Positions 41,561 through 52,617 are shown, counted from the stretch's first letter. The stretch: DNA of 64,000 nucleotides from Streptomyces venezuelae (GCF_008642355.1 NZ_CP029193.1:6162001-6226000); one strand, 5' to 3'. Made by a program: numbers and translations. The notes: generated by a model not told the origin, from the letters alone.

Positions 41561-43720
41561 ATGGACACCCTGGAGCTCCGCACCGAAGCCGACGCCATCC
41601 TCGCCGAGCTCGTCGGCGACCCCGGGGGATCGGCCCGGCTGCGCGAGGACCAGTGGCAGGCGGTCGCCGCGCTGGTGAGCGAGCGGCGGCGCGCCCTCGT
41701 CGTGCAGCGCACCGGCTGGGGCAAGTCCGCGGTGTACTTCGTGGCCACGGCCTTGCTGCGCCGCCGCGGCGCGGGCCCGACCGTGATCATCTCGCCGCTC
41801 CTGGCCCTGATGCGCAACCAGGTCGAGTCCGCGGCGCGCGCCGGCATCCAGGCGCGCACCATCAACTCGGCCAACCCCGAGGAGTGGGAGACGATCTACG
41901 GAGAGGTGGAGCGCGGCGAGACCGACGTCCTCCTCGTCAGCCCGGAGCGCCTCAACTCCGTGGACTTCCGCGACCAGGTGCTGCCGAAGCTCGCGGCCAC
42001 CACGGGCCTGCTGGTGGTCGACGAGGCGCACTGCATCTCCGACTGGGGCCACGACTTCCGGCCCGACTACCGCAGGCTGCGCGCGATGCTGGCCGAGCTC
42101 TCGGCCGGCGTGCCCGTACTGGCCACGACCGCTACGGCCAACGCGCGCGTCACCGCGGACGTGGCCGAACAGCTGGGCACCGGAGCGGGCGAGGCACTGG
42201 TGCTGCGCGGCGCACTGGAGCGCGAGAGCCTCCGCCTCGGCGTCGTGCGGCTGCCGGACGCCGCGCACCGGCTGGCCTGGCTCGCCGAGCACTTGGACGA
42301 GCTGCAGGGCTCCGGGATCATCTACGCCCTGACCGTCGCCGCCGCCGAGGAGGCCACCGCCTTCCTGCGGCAGCGCGGCTTCAAGGTGGCGTCGTACACG
42401 GGACGTACGGAGAACGCGGACCGGCTGCAGGCCGAGACCGATCTCCAGGAGAACCGGGTCAAGGCGCTGGTCGCCACGTCGGCGCTGGGCATGGGGTTCG
42501 ACAAGCCGGACCTGGGCTTTGTGGTGCACCTCGGTTCGCCGTCCTCGCCCATCGCGTACTACCAGCAGGTGGGCCGCGCCGGGCGAGGCGTCGAGCACGC
42601 CGACGTGCTGCTGCTGCCCGGCAAGGAGGACGAGGCCATCTGGCGCTACTTCGCGGATACGGCGTTCCCGCCCGAGGCGCAGGTCCGCCAGACCCTCTCC
42701 GCCCTCGCCGACGCGGGAAGGCCGCTGTCCGTGCCGGCTCTGGAGGCCGTGGTGGAGCTCCGCCGCACCCGTCTGGAGACGATGCTGAAGGTCCTCGACG
42801 TGGACGGGGCGGTCAAGCGGGTCAAGGGCGGCTGGACCTCCACCGGCGAGCCGTGGGTCTACGACGCCGAGCGGTACGCGTGGGTGGCCAGGCAGCGGCA
42901 GGCCGAGCAGCAGGCCATGCGGGACTACGTGAGCACGGACCTGTGCCGCATGGAGTTCCTGCGCCGGCAGCTGGACGACGAGGGTGCGGCTCCGTGCGGC
43001 CGGTGCGACAACTGCGCGGGCGCCTGGACCGACGCGTCCGTCTCCGAGGACGCGCTGTCGGGCGCGGCGAAGGAGCTGGACCGTCCCGGAGTCGAGGTCG
43101 AGCCGCGCAGGATGTGGCCGACGGGCATGGCCGCGCTGGGTGTCGAGCTCAAGGGACGTATTCCGGCCAGGGAGCAGTGCTCCACCGGGCGGGCGCTCGG
43201 CCGGCTCTCCGACATCGGCTGGGGCAACCGGCTGCGTCCGCTCCTCGCCGAGAACGCGCCGGACGGCCCTGTCCCCGACAACGTGCTGAAGGCAGCGGTC
43301 GCGGTCCTGGCCGACTGGGCGCGGTCGCCGGGGGGATGGGCGACCGGCGCCCCGGACGCCGCGGCCCGGCCGGTGGGTGTCGTGGCCGTGCCGTCGCTCT
43401 CCCGTCCGCAGCTGGTCGGTTCGCTCGCGCAGGGGATCGCGACCGTGGGCCGCCTGCCCTTCCTGGGGACGCTGGCGTACGAGGGTCCTGGCGGCGCGCA
43501 CACGGCACGCCGCAGCAACTCGGCCCAGCGGCTGCGGTCGTTGTCGGACGCGTTCGCCGTCCCTGAGGAACTGGCCGCCGCCCTCGCCGCCTCTCCGGGT
43601 CCTGTCCTGCTCGTCGACGACTACACCGACTCCGGCTGGACCCTCGCCGTCGCCGCGCGTCTCCTGCGGAGGGCGGGCGCCGGGGAGGTGCTGCCCCTGG
43701 TGCTCGCGGCGGCGGGCTGA
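41561..43720 (+). CDS. recQ: RecQ-type DNA helicase with C-terminal phosphoribosyltransferase-like domain
   Basis: A 719-residue SF2 helicase. The Walker A motif reads QRTGWGKS (about residues 48-55, Trp where most have Ala/Ser). Further motifs are VDEAHCISDWGHDFRPDYRRL, ATTATANARV, ALGMGFDKPDLGFVVH and QQVGRAGRG. The RecQ zinc-binding Cys set is present, CRMEFLRRQLDDEGAAPCGRCDNC in pieces. Instead of an HRDC domain the last 190 residues resemble a phosphoribosyltransferase, ending with the PRPP-binding pattern VLLVDDYTDSGWT. Start ATG 41561 is at the likely transcription start. The 5' upstream open frame is not coding. The cellular role is probably recombination repair; the PRTase-like part may bind nucleotides. 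Confidence 0.9.
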   Translation: MDTLELRTEADAILAELVGDPGGSARLREDQWQAVAALVSERRRALVVQRTGWGKSAVYFVATALLRRRGAGPTVIISPLLALMRNQVESAARAGIQARTINSANPEEWETIYGEVERGETDVLLVSPERLNSVDFRDQVLPKLAATTGLLVVDEAHCISDWGHDFRPDYRRLRAMLAELSAGVPVLATTATANARVTADVAEQLGTGAGEALVLRGALERESLRLGVVRLPDAAHRLAWLAEHLDELQGSGIIYALTVAAAEEATAFLRQRGFKVASYTGRTENADRLQAETDLQENRVKALVATSALGMGFDKPDLGFVVHLGSPSSPIAYYQQVGRAGRGVEHADVLLLPGKEDEAIWRYFADTAFPPEAQVRQTLSALADAGRPLSVPALEAVVELRRTRLETMLKVLDVDGAVKRVKGGWTSTGEPWVYDAERYAWVARQRQAEQQAMRDYVSTDLCRMEFLRRQLDDEGAAPCGRCDNCAGAWTDASVSEDALSGAAKELDRPGVEVEPRRMWPTGMAALGVELKGRIPAREQCSTGRALGRLSDIGWGNRLRPLLAENAPDGPVPDNVLKAAVAVLADWARSPGGWATGAPDAAARPVGVVAVPSLSRPQLVGSLAQGIATVGRLPFLGTLAYEGPGGAHTARRSNSAQRLRSLSDAFAVPEELAAALAASPGPVLLVDDYTDSGWTLAVAARLLRRAGAGEVLPLVLAAAG

Positions 43721-43734
43721 GGGCCGGCCGGGTA

Positions 43735-43773
43735 CAGGCCCCATGCCGGGAGGGGGAGGCGGCATGGGGCCTG
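43735..43773. terminator. Terminator between recQ and cchA
   Basis: A perfect 14-bp stem CAGGCCCCATGCCG with its complement and an 11-base purine loop lies 15 bases after the recQ stop, with cchA converging from the right. Confidence 0.88.
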
Positions 43774-43810
43774 GGGTCTCAGGTCACGGCACGGGACCTG
43801 GGACCTCAGC

Positions 43811-44758
43811 TCACGGACGGCTCGTCAGGTACCCGCCCATGGAGGTGAAGTACTCCGTGGCGGGCAGCTCCTGGCCGTCCTCGGTCCGTACGCGCGTGAT
43901 GGCCAGACCGTGGTTGCGGCCGAAGCGGGCGTCGGCTCCGGCGACGATCACCACGCCCTCGCCCTCGCGGTAGAAGATGCGGCCGGGCGTGCCGCCGTAT
44001 CGGTTCTCGGACACGACCGCGGAGACGATCTCCAGGCGCTTGCCCTTGTGGAAGGCGTAGGCGCTCGGGTACGGCGCGGACTGGGCGCGCACCAGGCGCT
44101 CCAGGTCTTCGGCGGGCCAGGTCCAGTCGATGCGGATGTCCTCGGCGGACCGCTTGTGGAAGAAGCTCGCCTGGGAGCGGTCCTGCTTGGTGAACTCCGT
44201 CTGCCCACTCGCGATGAGGTCGAGCGCGCCGATGGTGACCGGGGCGATGAGGTCGACGGTCTTGTGGAAGAGGTCGGTGGCGGTGTCCTTCGGGCCGACC
44301 GGGACCGCCTCCTGCCGGACGATGTCGCCGGCGTCGAGCTCGTCGTCCATCATGTGCGCGGTGACGCCCACTTCGGACTCGCCGTTGATCATCGCCCAGA
44401 TGATCGGGGAGAAGCCGGCGTACTTCGGCAGCAGGGAGTCGTGGACGTTCAGCGTGCCGTGGCGCGGGAGGCCGAAGATGCGCGGGGGGATCCAGGTGCG
44501 CCAGTTGTTGGCGACGATGATGTCCGCGTCTGCCTCCTTGAGGCGCTCGAACAGCTCTTCGTCGTCAGGGCGGTTGCGGATCAGGACCGGAACGCCGTGC
44601 TCCTCGGCCAGGTCGGCGACCGAGTCGCTCCAGATCTTCTCGTACGCGTGCTCGCTCTTCGGGTGAGTCACCACCAGCACCACGTCGTGCTCGGAGTCCA
44701 GGAGGGCTTGCAGGGTGCGGTGCCCCCAGGTCTGGTAACCGAACATGACGACCCGCAT
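43811..44758 (-). CDS. cchA: N5-hydroxyornithine formyltransferase CchA (coelichelin)
   Basis: Transfers a formyl group from 10-formyl-THF to N5-hydroxyornithine, giving the hfOrn units of coelichelin. The 315-residue product is a methionyl-tRNA formyltransferase relative. It starts MRVVMFGYQTWGHRTL, has the catalytic loop region with N107-like VNVHDSLLPKYAGFSP and the GVTAHMMDDELDAGDI segment, and has a C-terminal OB-like domain. The start ATG 44758 has GAGGAGG upstream. Divergent from cchB, with two iron boxes in the 282-base gap, so both directions are iron-repressed. It marks the left edge of the coelichelin cluster; the next gene leftward, recQ, is core chromosome. Confidence 0.92.
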   Translation of the reverse strand: MRVVMFGYQTWGHRTLQALLDSEHDVVLVVTHPKSEHAYEKIWSDSVADLAEEHGVPVLIRNRPDDEELFERLKEADADIIVANNWRTWIPPRIFGLPRHGTLNVHDSLLPKYAGFSPIIWAMINGESEVGVTAHMMDDELDAGDIVRQEAVPVGPKDTATDLFHKTVDLIAPVTIGALDLIASGQTEFTKQDRSQASFFHKRSAEDIRIDWTWPAEDLERLVRAQSAPYPSAYAFHKGKRLEIVSAVVSENRYGGTPGRIFYREGEGVVIVAGADARFGRNHGLAITRVRTEDGQELPATEYFTSMGGYLTSRP

Positions 44759-44797
44759 GGGGGTTCCTCCTCAGGGCAGGGAATGACTGACGCCAAG

Positions 44798-44816
44798 TAA
44801 AGCAAGGCTTACCTTA
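44798..44816 (-). promoter_or_regulatory. Iron box of cchA (DmdR/IdeR type)
   Basis: TAAAGCAAGGCTTACCTTA resembles the consensus TTAGGTTAGGCTAACCTAA, with several mismatches but the GGCT core kept. It lies 40 bases upstream of cchA. Confidence 0.78.
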
Positions 44817-44935
44817 GTGTGCAATGCGTCCACTCGGCACCGTACAACGCGTCGGCCTGATGCCTCAGTTGGGGGAGTGCCTGCCCGTCCGATATGCCCC
44901 CATGCCTGTTTTGCCCGGTCGACAGTCGTCGAGGA

Positions 44936-44954
44936 TTAGCTTAGGCTCACCTAA
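44936..44954 (+). promoter_or_regulatory. Iron box of cchB
   Basis: TTAGCTTAGGCTCACCTAA matches the consensus at 17 of 19 positions. It lies 87 bases upstream of the cchB start. Confidence 0.92.
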
Positions 44955-45040
44955 GTTCGAGTGGGTCGCCCGTCGACGTGCCCACTCGTCGTACCTTCCC
45001 CCACGCCTGACAGGCGGCTTCCCCGCACGATGGGAGTGAC

Positions 45041-46393
45041 ATGTCACAGGTTCTTCCTGGCGACGACGCACCACTGGTCCACGACCTCATTGGCATCGGC
45101 TTCGGCCCGTCCAACGTGGCGATGGCGATCGCGCTCAGCGAGCACAACGCGAGCGTCGGCAGGGAGGAGACGGTCACCGCCCACTTCTTCGAGCAGCAGC
45201 CGAGCTTCGGCTGGCACCGCGGCATGCTGATCGACGACGCGACCATGCAGGTGTCCTTCCTCAAGGACCTGGTGACGCAGCGGAATCCCACCAGTGAGTT
45301 CAGCTTCCTCTGCTACCTGAAGAGCAAGGGCCGCCTGACCGACTTCATCAACCACAAGAACCTGTTCCCCCTGCGGGTCGAGTTCCACGACTACCTGGAG
45401 TGGGCCGCGGCCAAGGTCGACGACCAGGTCTCCTACGGTCACGAGGTCGTCGGCGTCACGCCGTTCGTACGGGACGGAGTGGTCGAGTACCTGGACGTCA
45501 CCGTCCGCTCGGCGGAGGGCCTCGCCGTCCACCGCGCCCGCAACCTCGTCATAGGCACCGGCCTGCGCCCCCTCATGCCGGAGGGCGTGGAGCGCGGCGA
45601 CCGTGTCTGGCACAACTCCGAGCTGCTGGCCAAGGTCGAGGGTCTGGAGGGCACTTCGCCCACCCGCTTCGTCGTCGTCGGCGCGGGACAGAGCGCCGCC
45701 GAGAACGTCGCCTACCTGCACCGCCGCTTCCCCGAGGCCGAGATCTGCGCCGTCTTCTCGCGCTACGGCTACAGCCCCGCGGACGACAGCTCCTTCGCCA
45801 ACCGCATCTTCGACCCCGACGCCGTCGACGAGTACTTCGAGGCGCCCGAGGGCGTCAAGCGCCGTCTGATGGACTACCACGGCAACACCAACTACTCCGT
45901 CGTGGACATCGACCTGATCGACGACCTGTACCGGGAGTCGTACCGGGAGAAGGTCCTCGGCACCGAGCGCCTCCGCTTCCTCAACGTCTCGCGTCTCACC
46001 GGCGTGAAGGAGACCCCTGACGGCGTCCAGGCCACCGTGAAGTCCCTCGTCACCGGCGAGGAGAACCCCGTCGACGCCGACGTCGTGGTCTTCGCCACCG
46101 GCTACAGCCCCGCCGACCCCGTCGGTCTCCTCGGCGAGGTCGCCGACCGCTGCCTCCGCGACGACGAGGGCCGCGTCCGCGTCGAGCGCGACTACCGCGT
46201 GGCGACCGACGCCGACCTGCGGTGCGGCATCTACCTCCAGGGCGGTACGGAGCACACGCACGGCATCACGTCGTCGCTGCTGTCCAACATCGCGATCCGG
46301 GTCGGCGAGATCCTGGACTCGGTGCGCGAGCGCGGTGCCGCCTCCGCCGAGGCCCGGCCGGTCGCCGGCGAGACGGGCAGCGCCGCGCGCTAG
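45041..46393 (+). CDS. cchB: L-ornithine N5-monooxygenase CchB (coelichelin)
   Basis: FAD- and NADPH-dependent hydroxylase making N5-hydroxyornithine, the hydroxamate precursor of coelichelin. The 450-residue product has the FAD-binding GIGFGPSNVAMAIA (about residues 15-28), the NADPH-binding GAGQSAAENVAYL (about 212-224), and the D-x3-L-F/ATG-like C-terminal motif FATGYSPAD. ATG 45041 has GGGAG at 45030. The gene heads the right-hand arm of the cluster; the 111-base gap to cchC is GC-rich with inverted GCGGGCCC-type elements. Confidence 0.93.
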   Translation: MSQVLPGDDAPLVHDLIGIGFGPSNVAMAIALSEHNASVGREETVTAHFFEQQPSFGWHRGMLIDDATMQVSFLKDLVTQRNPTSEFSFLCYLKSKGRLTDFINHKNLFPLRVEFHDYLEWAAAKVDDQVSYGHEVVGVTPFVRDGVVEYLDVTVRSAEGLAVHRARNLVIGTGLRPLMPEGVERGDRVWHNSELLAKVEGLEGTSPTRFVVVGAGQSAAENVAYLHRRFPEAEICAVFSRYGYSPADDSSFANRIFDPDAVDEYFEAPEGVKRRLMDYHGNTNYSVVDIDLIDDLYRESYREKVLGTERLRFLNVSRLTGVKETPDGVQATVKSLVTGEENPVDADVVVFATGYSPADPVGLLGEVADRCLRDDEGRVRVERDYRVATDADLRCGIYLQGGTEHTHGITSSLLSNIAIRVGEILDSVRERGAASAEARPVAGETGSAAR

Positions 46394-46504
46394 ACGCGGG
46401 CCCACGCGTCGCGCGCGGGTCCACCCGCCACGACGCGGGCCCGCCCGCCGTACGGCACGATCCGATCACAGGGACAACGGATCAAAGGGATAACGTACGT
46501 CGAC

Positions 46505-47563
46505 ATGAGCACGACTGCAGTGGAGCGACCCGTGCCGAGGGGCGCAACGGAGTCCCGTCGGCGGCGAGTCGTGGGTCTCGGCGTCCTCGCCGCGGTCCTG
46601 GTGATCGCGGCGGCGGCGTCGCTGGCCGTCGGGGCGCGGGCGCTGACCCCGGCCGAGGTGTGGCACGGGCTGTTCGCAGGCCCGGAGTCCGACCAGCGGC
46701 TGACCGAGATCCGGCTCATCGTGCAGACCGTGCGCGTGCCGCGGACGGTGCTCGCCGTGGTGGCGGGCATCGCGCTCGGTGTCGGCGGCGCGCTGATCCA
46801 GGGGTACACCCGCAACCCCATCGCGGACACGGGCCTGTTGGGCGTGAACGCGGGCGCGTCGTTCGCCGTGGTGACGGTGGTCGCCGTGTTCGGGTTCTCC
46901 AACCCGTTCCAGTACGTGTGGTTCGGCTTCCTGGGGGCGGCCGTCTCCGGTGTCGTCGTGTTCGGCCTCGCGAGCATCGGGCGAGGCGCCGGCAATCCGC
47001 TGACGCTCGCCCTCGCGGGGCAGGGCATCACGGTCTTCCTCGCCGCGATGACCACGGCCGTCTCCCTCTCGGACACGCAGTCCCTGAACGCGCTGCGGTT
47101 CTGGAACGCGGGCTCCGTGGCCGGGGTCGAGTTCGACGTGATCTGGCCGGTGACCGCGTTCATCGCGGTCGGGCTCGTCCTCGCCCTGGCCACGCTGCCC
47201 GCCCTCAACCTGCTCAACCTGGGCGAGGACGTCGCGCGGGGGCTCGGCGTGAACATCGCGGTCAGCAGGACCGTCGGCATCCTCGCCATCACCCTGCTCG
47301 CGGGTGCGGCGACGGCGGCCTGCGGCCCCATCGCCTTCCTGGGCCTGATGGTGGCCCACGTGGCCCGTTACCTGACCGGCCCGGACTACCGCTGGCTGGT
47401 GCCGTACGCGGGGCTGCTCGGCGCGGTTGTCCTGCTGGTCTGCGACATCGTGGGCCGACTGGTCGTGCGACCCGGTGAGTTGGAGGCCGGTGTCGTCGTG
47501 GCCCTGCTCGGGGCGCCGTTCTTCGCGGTCCTGGTCTGGCGAGGAAAGTTCAAGAGCGCATGA
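46505..47563 (+). CDS. cchC: Ferric-siderophore ABC permease CchC
   Basis: A 352-residue FecCD-type membrane permease. It carries multiple hydrophobic helices and the family motif RVPRTVLAVVAGIALGVGGALIQGYTRNPIADTGLLGVNAGA. The loop that couples to the ATPase (GLGVNIAVSRTVGILA) is near residues 238-255. ATG 46505 has AAGGGA some 16 bases upstream. The last 4 bases overlap cchD (ATGA), so the pair is translationally coupled, as typical of heterodimeric importers of the FepD/FepG kind. Confidence 0.92.
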   Translation: MSTTAVERPVPRGATESRRRRVVGLGVLAAVLVIAAAASLAVGARALTPAEVWHGLFAGPESDQRLTEIRLIVQTVRVPRTVLAVVAGIALGVGGALIQGYTRNPIADTGLLGVNAGASFAVVTVVAVFGFSNPFQYVWFGFLGAAVSGVVVFGLASIGRGAGNPLTLALAGQGITVFLAAMTTAVSLSDTQSLNALRFWNAGSVAGVEFDVIWPVTAFIAVGLVLALATLPALNLLNLGEDVARGLGVNIAVSRTVGILAITLLAGAATAACGPIAFLGLMVAHVARYLTGPDYRWLVPYAGLLGAVVLLVCDIVGRLVVRPGELEAGVVVALLGAPFFAVLVWRGKFKSA

Positions 47564-48630
47564 GCGAGACGGATGTGAAGCCCGCACTGACGCCGGGCGT
47601 GCGGCTCGGCCCCCTGTCGTTCGTCTGGCGGCCCTGGCTCGTCCTCGTCACGCTGGTCCTCGCGGCGGCGACCTTCCTGGTGTTCTGCCTGTCCATCAGC
47701 GTCGGCGACTTCCCCATCGGCCTCTCCCGCGTGATGGCCACCCTCGTCGGCCGGGGCGAGCAGGTCGACGAGTTCGTGATCATGGATCTGCGGATGCCGC
47801 GCGCCCTGGCCGGGCTCGTCGTGGGCATCGCGCTGGGCGTCTCCGGAGCGATCACGCAGTCGGTCGCGCGCAACCCGCTGGCCAGCCCCGACATCCTCGG
47901 CATCACCGGCGGCGCGAGCGCTGTCGCGGTGTTCTCGGTGACGGTGTCGGGCGGTACCGCCGCGGCGGTCATCGATTCCATCGGGCTCTCCGCCGCGGCC
48001 CTCGCCGGTGGTCTCTGCACGGGTCTGCTCGTGTACTTCCTCGCGTGGCGGCGCGGGGTCGACGGCTTCCGGCTCATCCTCATCGGGATCTCGGTGAGCG
48101 CCGTGACGCAGGCGATCACCACCTGGCTCCTCGTCTCCGCCGACATCAGGGATGTGGCCCGCGCCCAGGCGTGGTTGGTCGGTTCGCTGGAGAACCGGTC
48201 ATGGGACCAGGTGTGGGTGGCGTTCTGGTGCTCGCTCGGCCTGCTGGTCGTCGTGGCCGCGGCCGCGTTCCAGTTCAAGCCGCTGCACCTCGGCGACGAC
48301 ATCGCGGCGGGGCTCGGTGTCCGCTTCGGACGGGTGCGCGCGGTGCTTCTGCTCTGCGCGGTGCTGCTGGCGGCCGTGGCCGTGAGTTCGGCGGGGCCCG
48401 TTCCGTTCGTCGCGCTGGTGGCGCCCCAGGTGGCGATGCGTCTGACGCGCCGTCCGACGCCCCCGCTGATCGCGTCCGGTCTGTTCGGGGCACTGCTCCT
48501 GATCGGCGCCGATCTCACCGCGCGGGCCGTGCTGCCGAACAACCTCCCCGTCGGGGTGGTCACGGCCGCGATCGGAGGCCCCTTCCTCGTCTACCTGTTG
48601 GTACGGGCGAACCTCAAGAACCCCAAATAG
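47560..48630 (+). CDS. cchD: Ferric-siderophore ABC permease CchD
   Basis: The second FecCD-type permease, 356 residues. Family motif: RMPRALAGLVVGIALGVSGAITQSVARNPLASPDILGITGGA. The ATPase coupling loop is GLGVRFGRVRAVLLL. Its start overlaps the end of cchC by four bases. Together they form the ferric-coelichelin channel, with the separate ATPase CchE next. Confidence 0.92.
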   Translation: MSETDVKPALTPGVRLGPLSFVWRPWLVLVTLVLAAATFLVFCLSISVGDFPIGLSRVMATLVGRGEQVDEFVIMDLRMPRALAGLVVGIALGVSGAITQSVARNPLASPDILGITGGASAVAVFSVTVSGGTAAAVIDSIGLSAAALAGGLCTGLLVYFLAWRRGVDGFRLILIGISVSAVTQAITTWLLVSADIRDVARAQAWLVGSLENRSWDQVWVAFWCSLGLLVVVAAAAFQFKPLHLGDDIAAGLGVRFGRVRAVLLLCAVLLAAVAVSSAGPVPFVALVAPQVAMRLTRRPTPPLIASGLFGALLLIGADLTARAVLPNNLPVGVVTAAIGGPFLVYLLVRANLKNPK

Positions 48631-48655
48631 CGGGCTGCGCTCGATTAGCTGGTAC

Positions 48656-48674
48656 AAAGGTGAGGCAAACCTAA
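48656..48674 (+). promoter_or_regulatory. Iron box of cchE
   Basis: AAAGGTGAGGCAAACCTAA matches the 19-bp consensus at 15 of 19 positions. It ends 14 bases before the cchE GTG. Confidence 0.82.
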
Positions 48675-48688
48675 TATCAGGGGGGCTT

Positions 48689-49528
48689 GTGGTCGCTCAG
48701 TACATCACCGAGATCGAGCCGGCGGTCCAGGACGCCGCTCGGCTCGCCGCCCGGGGCGTCTCGGTCGGATACGGCAGTCGTACCGTCATCGACGACCTCG
48801 ACGTGTCCATCCCGCCCGGGGTGATCACGACGATCATCGGCCCCAACGGGTGCGGCAAATCGACCCTGTTGCGCACCCTGACGCGGCTTCTCAGGCCGGT
48901 CAGCGGCTCGGTCGTGCTGGACGGTCAGGACATCGTCAAGCTCAAGACCCGTGACGTGGCGAAGAAGCTCGGGCTGCTGCCGCAGACGCCCGTGGCGCCC
49001 GAGGGGCTCACGGTGGCCGATCTGGTCGCCAGGGGCCGCCATCCGCACCAGAGTTGGCTGCGCCAGTGGTCGTCGGACGACGCCGGCGTCGTGGAGCGCG
49101 CGCTGGCCATGACCGGCGTCTCCGACCTCGCGGACCGCCCGGTCGACTCGCTCTCCGGCGGCCAGCGCCAGCGCGTATGGATCTCCATGACCCTGGCGCA
49201 GGGCACCGACCTGCTCCTCCTCGACGAGCCCACCACGTACCTGGACCTGGCCCACGCGATCGACGTGCTCGACCTCGTCGACGACCTGCACGAGTCGGGG
49301 CGCACCGTGGTCATGGTGCTGCACGATCTCAATCTGGCCACGCGGTACAGCGACAACCTCGTCGTGATGAAGGCGGGTGCGATCCTTGCGCAGGGGCATC
49401 CGCGCGACGTGATCACCGCGGAACTGCTGCACGAGGCGTTCGGGCTGCGCGCCAGGGTCGTCGACGACCCGGTGGGTGACCGGCCGCTGATCGTGCCCAT
49501 CGGCCGTACGCACGTCCAACTCGACTGA
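48689..49528 (+). CDS. cchE: Ferric-siderophore ABC ATPase CchE
   Basis: A 279-residue importer ATPase. Walker A GPNGCGKST (about residues 51-59), Q-loop LGLLPQTPV, signature LSGGQRQRVWI, Walker B LLLLDEPTTYLD and the H-loop VLHDLN are all intact. Start GTG 48689 has a GGGGGG run 3 bases upstream. It powers CchC/CchD. It has its own iron box although the permeases are only 58 bases upstream. Confidence 0.93.
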   Translation: MVAQYITEIEPAVQDAARLAARGVSVGYGSRTVIDDLDVSIPPGVITTIIGPNGCGKSTLLRTLTRLLRPVSGSVVLDGQDIVKLKTRDVAKKLGLLPQTPVAPEGLTVADLVARGRHPHQSWLRQWSSDDAGVVERALAMTGVSDLADRPVDSLSGGQRQRVWISMTLAQGTDLLLLDEPTTYLDLAHAIDVLDLVDDLHESGRTVVMVLHDLNLATRYSDNLVVMKAGAILAQGHPRDVITAELLHEAFGLRARVVDDPVGDRPLIVPIGRTHVQLD

Positions 49529-49549
49529 CCCCGCCGTCGAACCGTTGGG

Positions 49550-49568
49550 TAAGGCTAGGCTAACCTCA
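49550..49568 (+). promoter_or_regulatory. Iron box of cchF
   Basis: TAAGGCTAGGCTAACCTCA matches the consensus at most positions, with the GGCTAACCT half intact. It lies 71 bases before the cchF start. Confidence 0.9.
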
Positions 49569-49639
49569 TCTCCGCAGGATAAGGTTTGGCTGCCCTGAGA
49601 CCGGGGTGCAGCGGTCAGCTCGACAGCAAGGGAATCCGG

Positions 49640-50689
49640 ATGCTCCTCCACCGAACGACGCTCACGAAGCCCCGGCGGCTGGCGGCCGTACTGACCGCCA
49701 CGGCGCTCGGTGTCGGCCTCCTCGCGGGCTGCGGTTCCGACTCGGACGACAAGGCGGACGACAACGCTCCGGCGGCTGCCGCCGGCGGTGCGTTCCCGGT
49801 CACCGTGGAGCACGCGTTCGGGTCCACGAAGGTCACCGAGGCACCCAAGCGCGTCGTCACCGTCGGCTATACCGACGACCAGACCGCCCTGGCCCTCGGC
49901 ACCAAGCCGGTCGGCATGGTCGACCAGTACCCGAACCCGGAGGGCAAGTCCCCCGACATCAACACCCAGTGGCCCTGGGTGAAGGACAAGTGGGGCAGCA
50001 CCAAGCCCGACGTCATCATGAAGAACGGCGACTCCGGCCCGAACTACGAGAAGATCGCCGCCCTGCGCCCGGACCTGATCATCGCGGTGTACTCCGAGAT
50101 CGACAAGGCCGCCTACGACAAGCTCTCGAAGATCGCCCCGACGGTGGGCCGCACCAAGGGTGAGAAGGAGCTCTTCAGCGCCCCCTGGCAGGACAACGCC
50201 GTGCACATCGCCAAGGCGCTGGGCAAGGAGGACGAGGGCAAGAAGCTCGTCGAGGGCATCGAGGACAAGCTCGCCGAGGCCAAGAAGTCGCACCCGAAGT
50301 TCGCGAACCAGACCTCCGTCGCCCTGTCCTGGTACAAGGACTCCATCAACCCGTTCACCTCGAAGGACGTCCGCGGGCGCCTTCTGACGGGCATGGGCTT
50401 CAGGTACCAGACGAAGATCGACAAGATCGCCGGCGGCAAGTTCTCCACCGAACTCTCGCCCGAGCGCACGGACCTGGTCGACGTCGACCGCATCGTCGTC
50501 ATCAACGACAAGGCCGACACCGCGGCGCTGAAGAAGTTCAAGCTGTTCGCCAACCTGGACGCCGTGAAGAAGGGCAACGTGTCCTACCTGCTTGACAGCG
50601 AGGGCCCGGCGGTCGGCGCCGCGATGTCGCAGGGCACCGTCCTGTCCCTCCCGTACGCGATCGACGAGCTCGTCAAGTCGGTCGAGTAG
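49640..50689 (+). CDS. cchF: Ferric-siderophore substrate-binding lipoprotein CchF
   Basis: A 349-residue lipoprotein: signal peptide with lipobox LLAGC at about residue 31, an acidic linker, then an FepB/FhuD-like class III binding-protein fold (PKRVVTVGYTDDQTALALG, YEKIAALRPDLIIAVYSEID, later DRIVVINDKAD). It captures ferric coelichelin outside the membrane for CchCDE. Start ATG 49640 follows AAGGGAA; the upstream frame to 49586 lies in the promoter. Confidence 0.92.
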   Translation: MLLHRTTLTKPRRLAAVLTATALGVGLLAGCGSDSDDKADDNAPAAAAGGAFPVTVEHAFGSTKVTEAPKRVVTVGYTDDQTALALGTKPVGMVDQYPNPEGKSPDINTQWPWVKDKWGSTKPDVIMKNGDSGPNYEKIAALRPDLIIAVYSEIDKAAYDKLSKIAPTVGRTKGEKELFSAPWQDNAVHIAKALGKEDEGKKLVEGIEDKLAEAKKSHPKFANQTSVALSWYKDSINPFTSKDVRGRLLTGMGFRYQTKIDKIAGGKFSTELSPERTDLVDVDRIVVINDKADTAALKKFKLFANLDAVKKGNVSYLLDSEGPAVGAAMSQGTVLSLPYAIDELVKSVE

Positions 50690-50691
50690 CG

Positions 50692-50735
50692 ATGACGTTC
50701 CACCTGTCCCGTCCCCGGCTCGACTTGGTCTACGT

Positions 50736-50739
<4 letters not shown>
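50692..50739 (+). CDS. Possible 15-codon leader ORF between cchF and cchG
   Basis: ATG at 50692, 2 bases after the cchF stop, opens a 15-codon frame (MTFHLSRPRLDLVYV). Its stop TGA (50737-50739) overlaps the cchG GTG start at 50736. cchG has no Shine-Dalgarno sequence, so translation may be coupled through this short frame, or the frame may be chance. No homology can be judged. Confidence 0.3.
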
Positions 50740-52568
<1,829 letters not shown>

Positions 52569-52579
52569 GCGACCCTAAT

Positions 52580-52598
52580 TTAGGTTAGCCTAACTGCG
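52580..52598 (+). promoter_or_regulatory. Iron box of the NRPS gene cchH
   Basis: TTAGGTTAGCCTAACTGCG keeps the 11-base core GTTAGCCTAAC and the left arm. It ends 19 bases before the NRPS GTG. Confidence 0.9.
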
Positions 52599-52617
52599 AT
52601 TACCTGGAAGGGACGCT

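Noticed and set aside
43721..43810. Integration site (tRNA or att) at the coelichelin left edge
   Set aside because: Only a terminator hairpin was found; there is no tRNA end or direct repeat.
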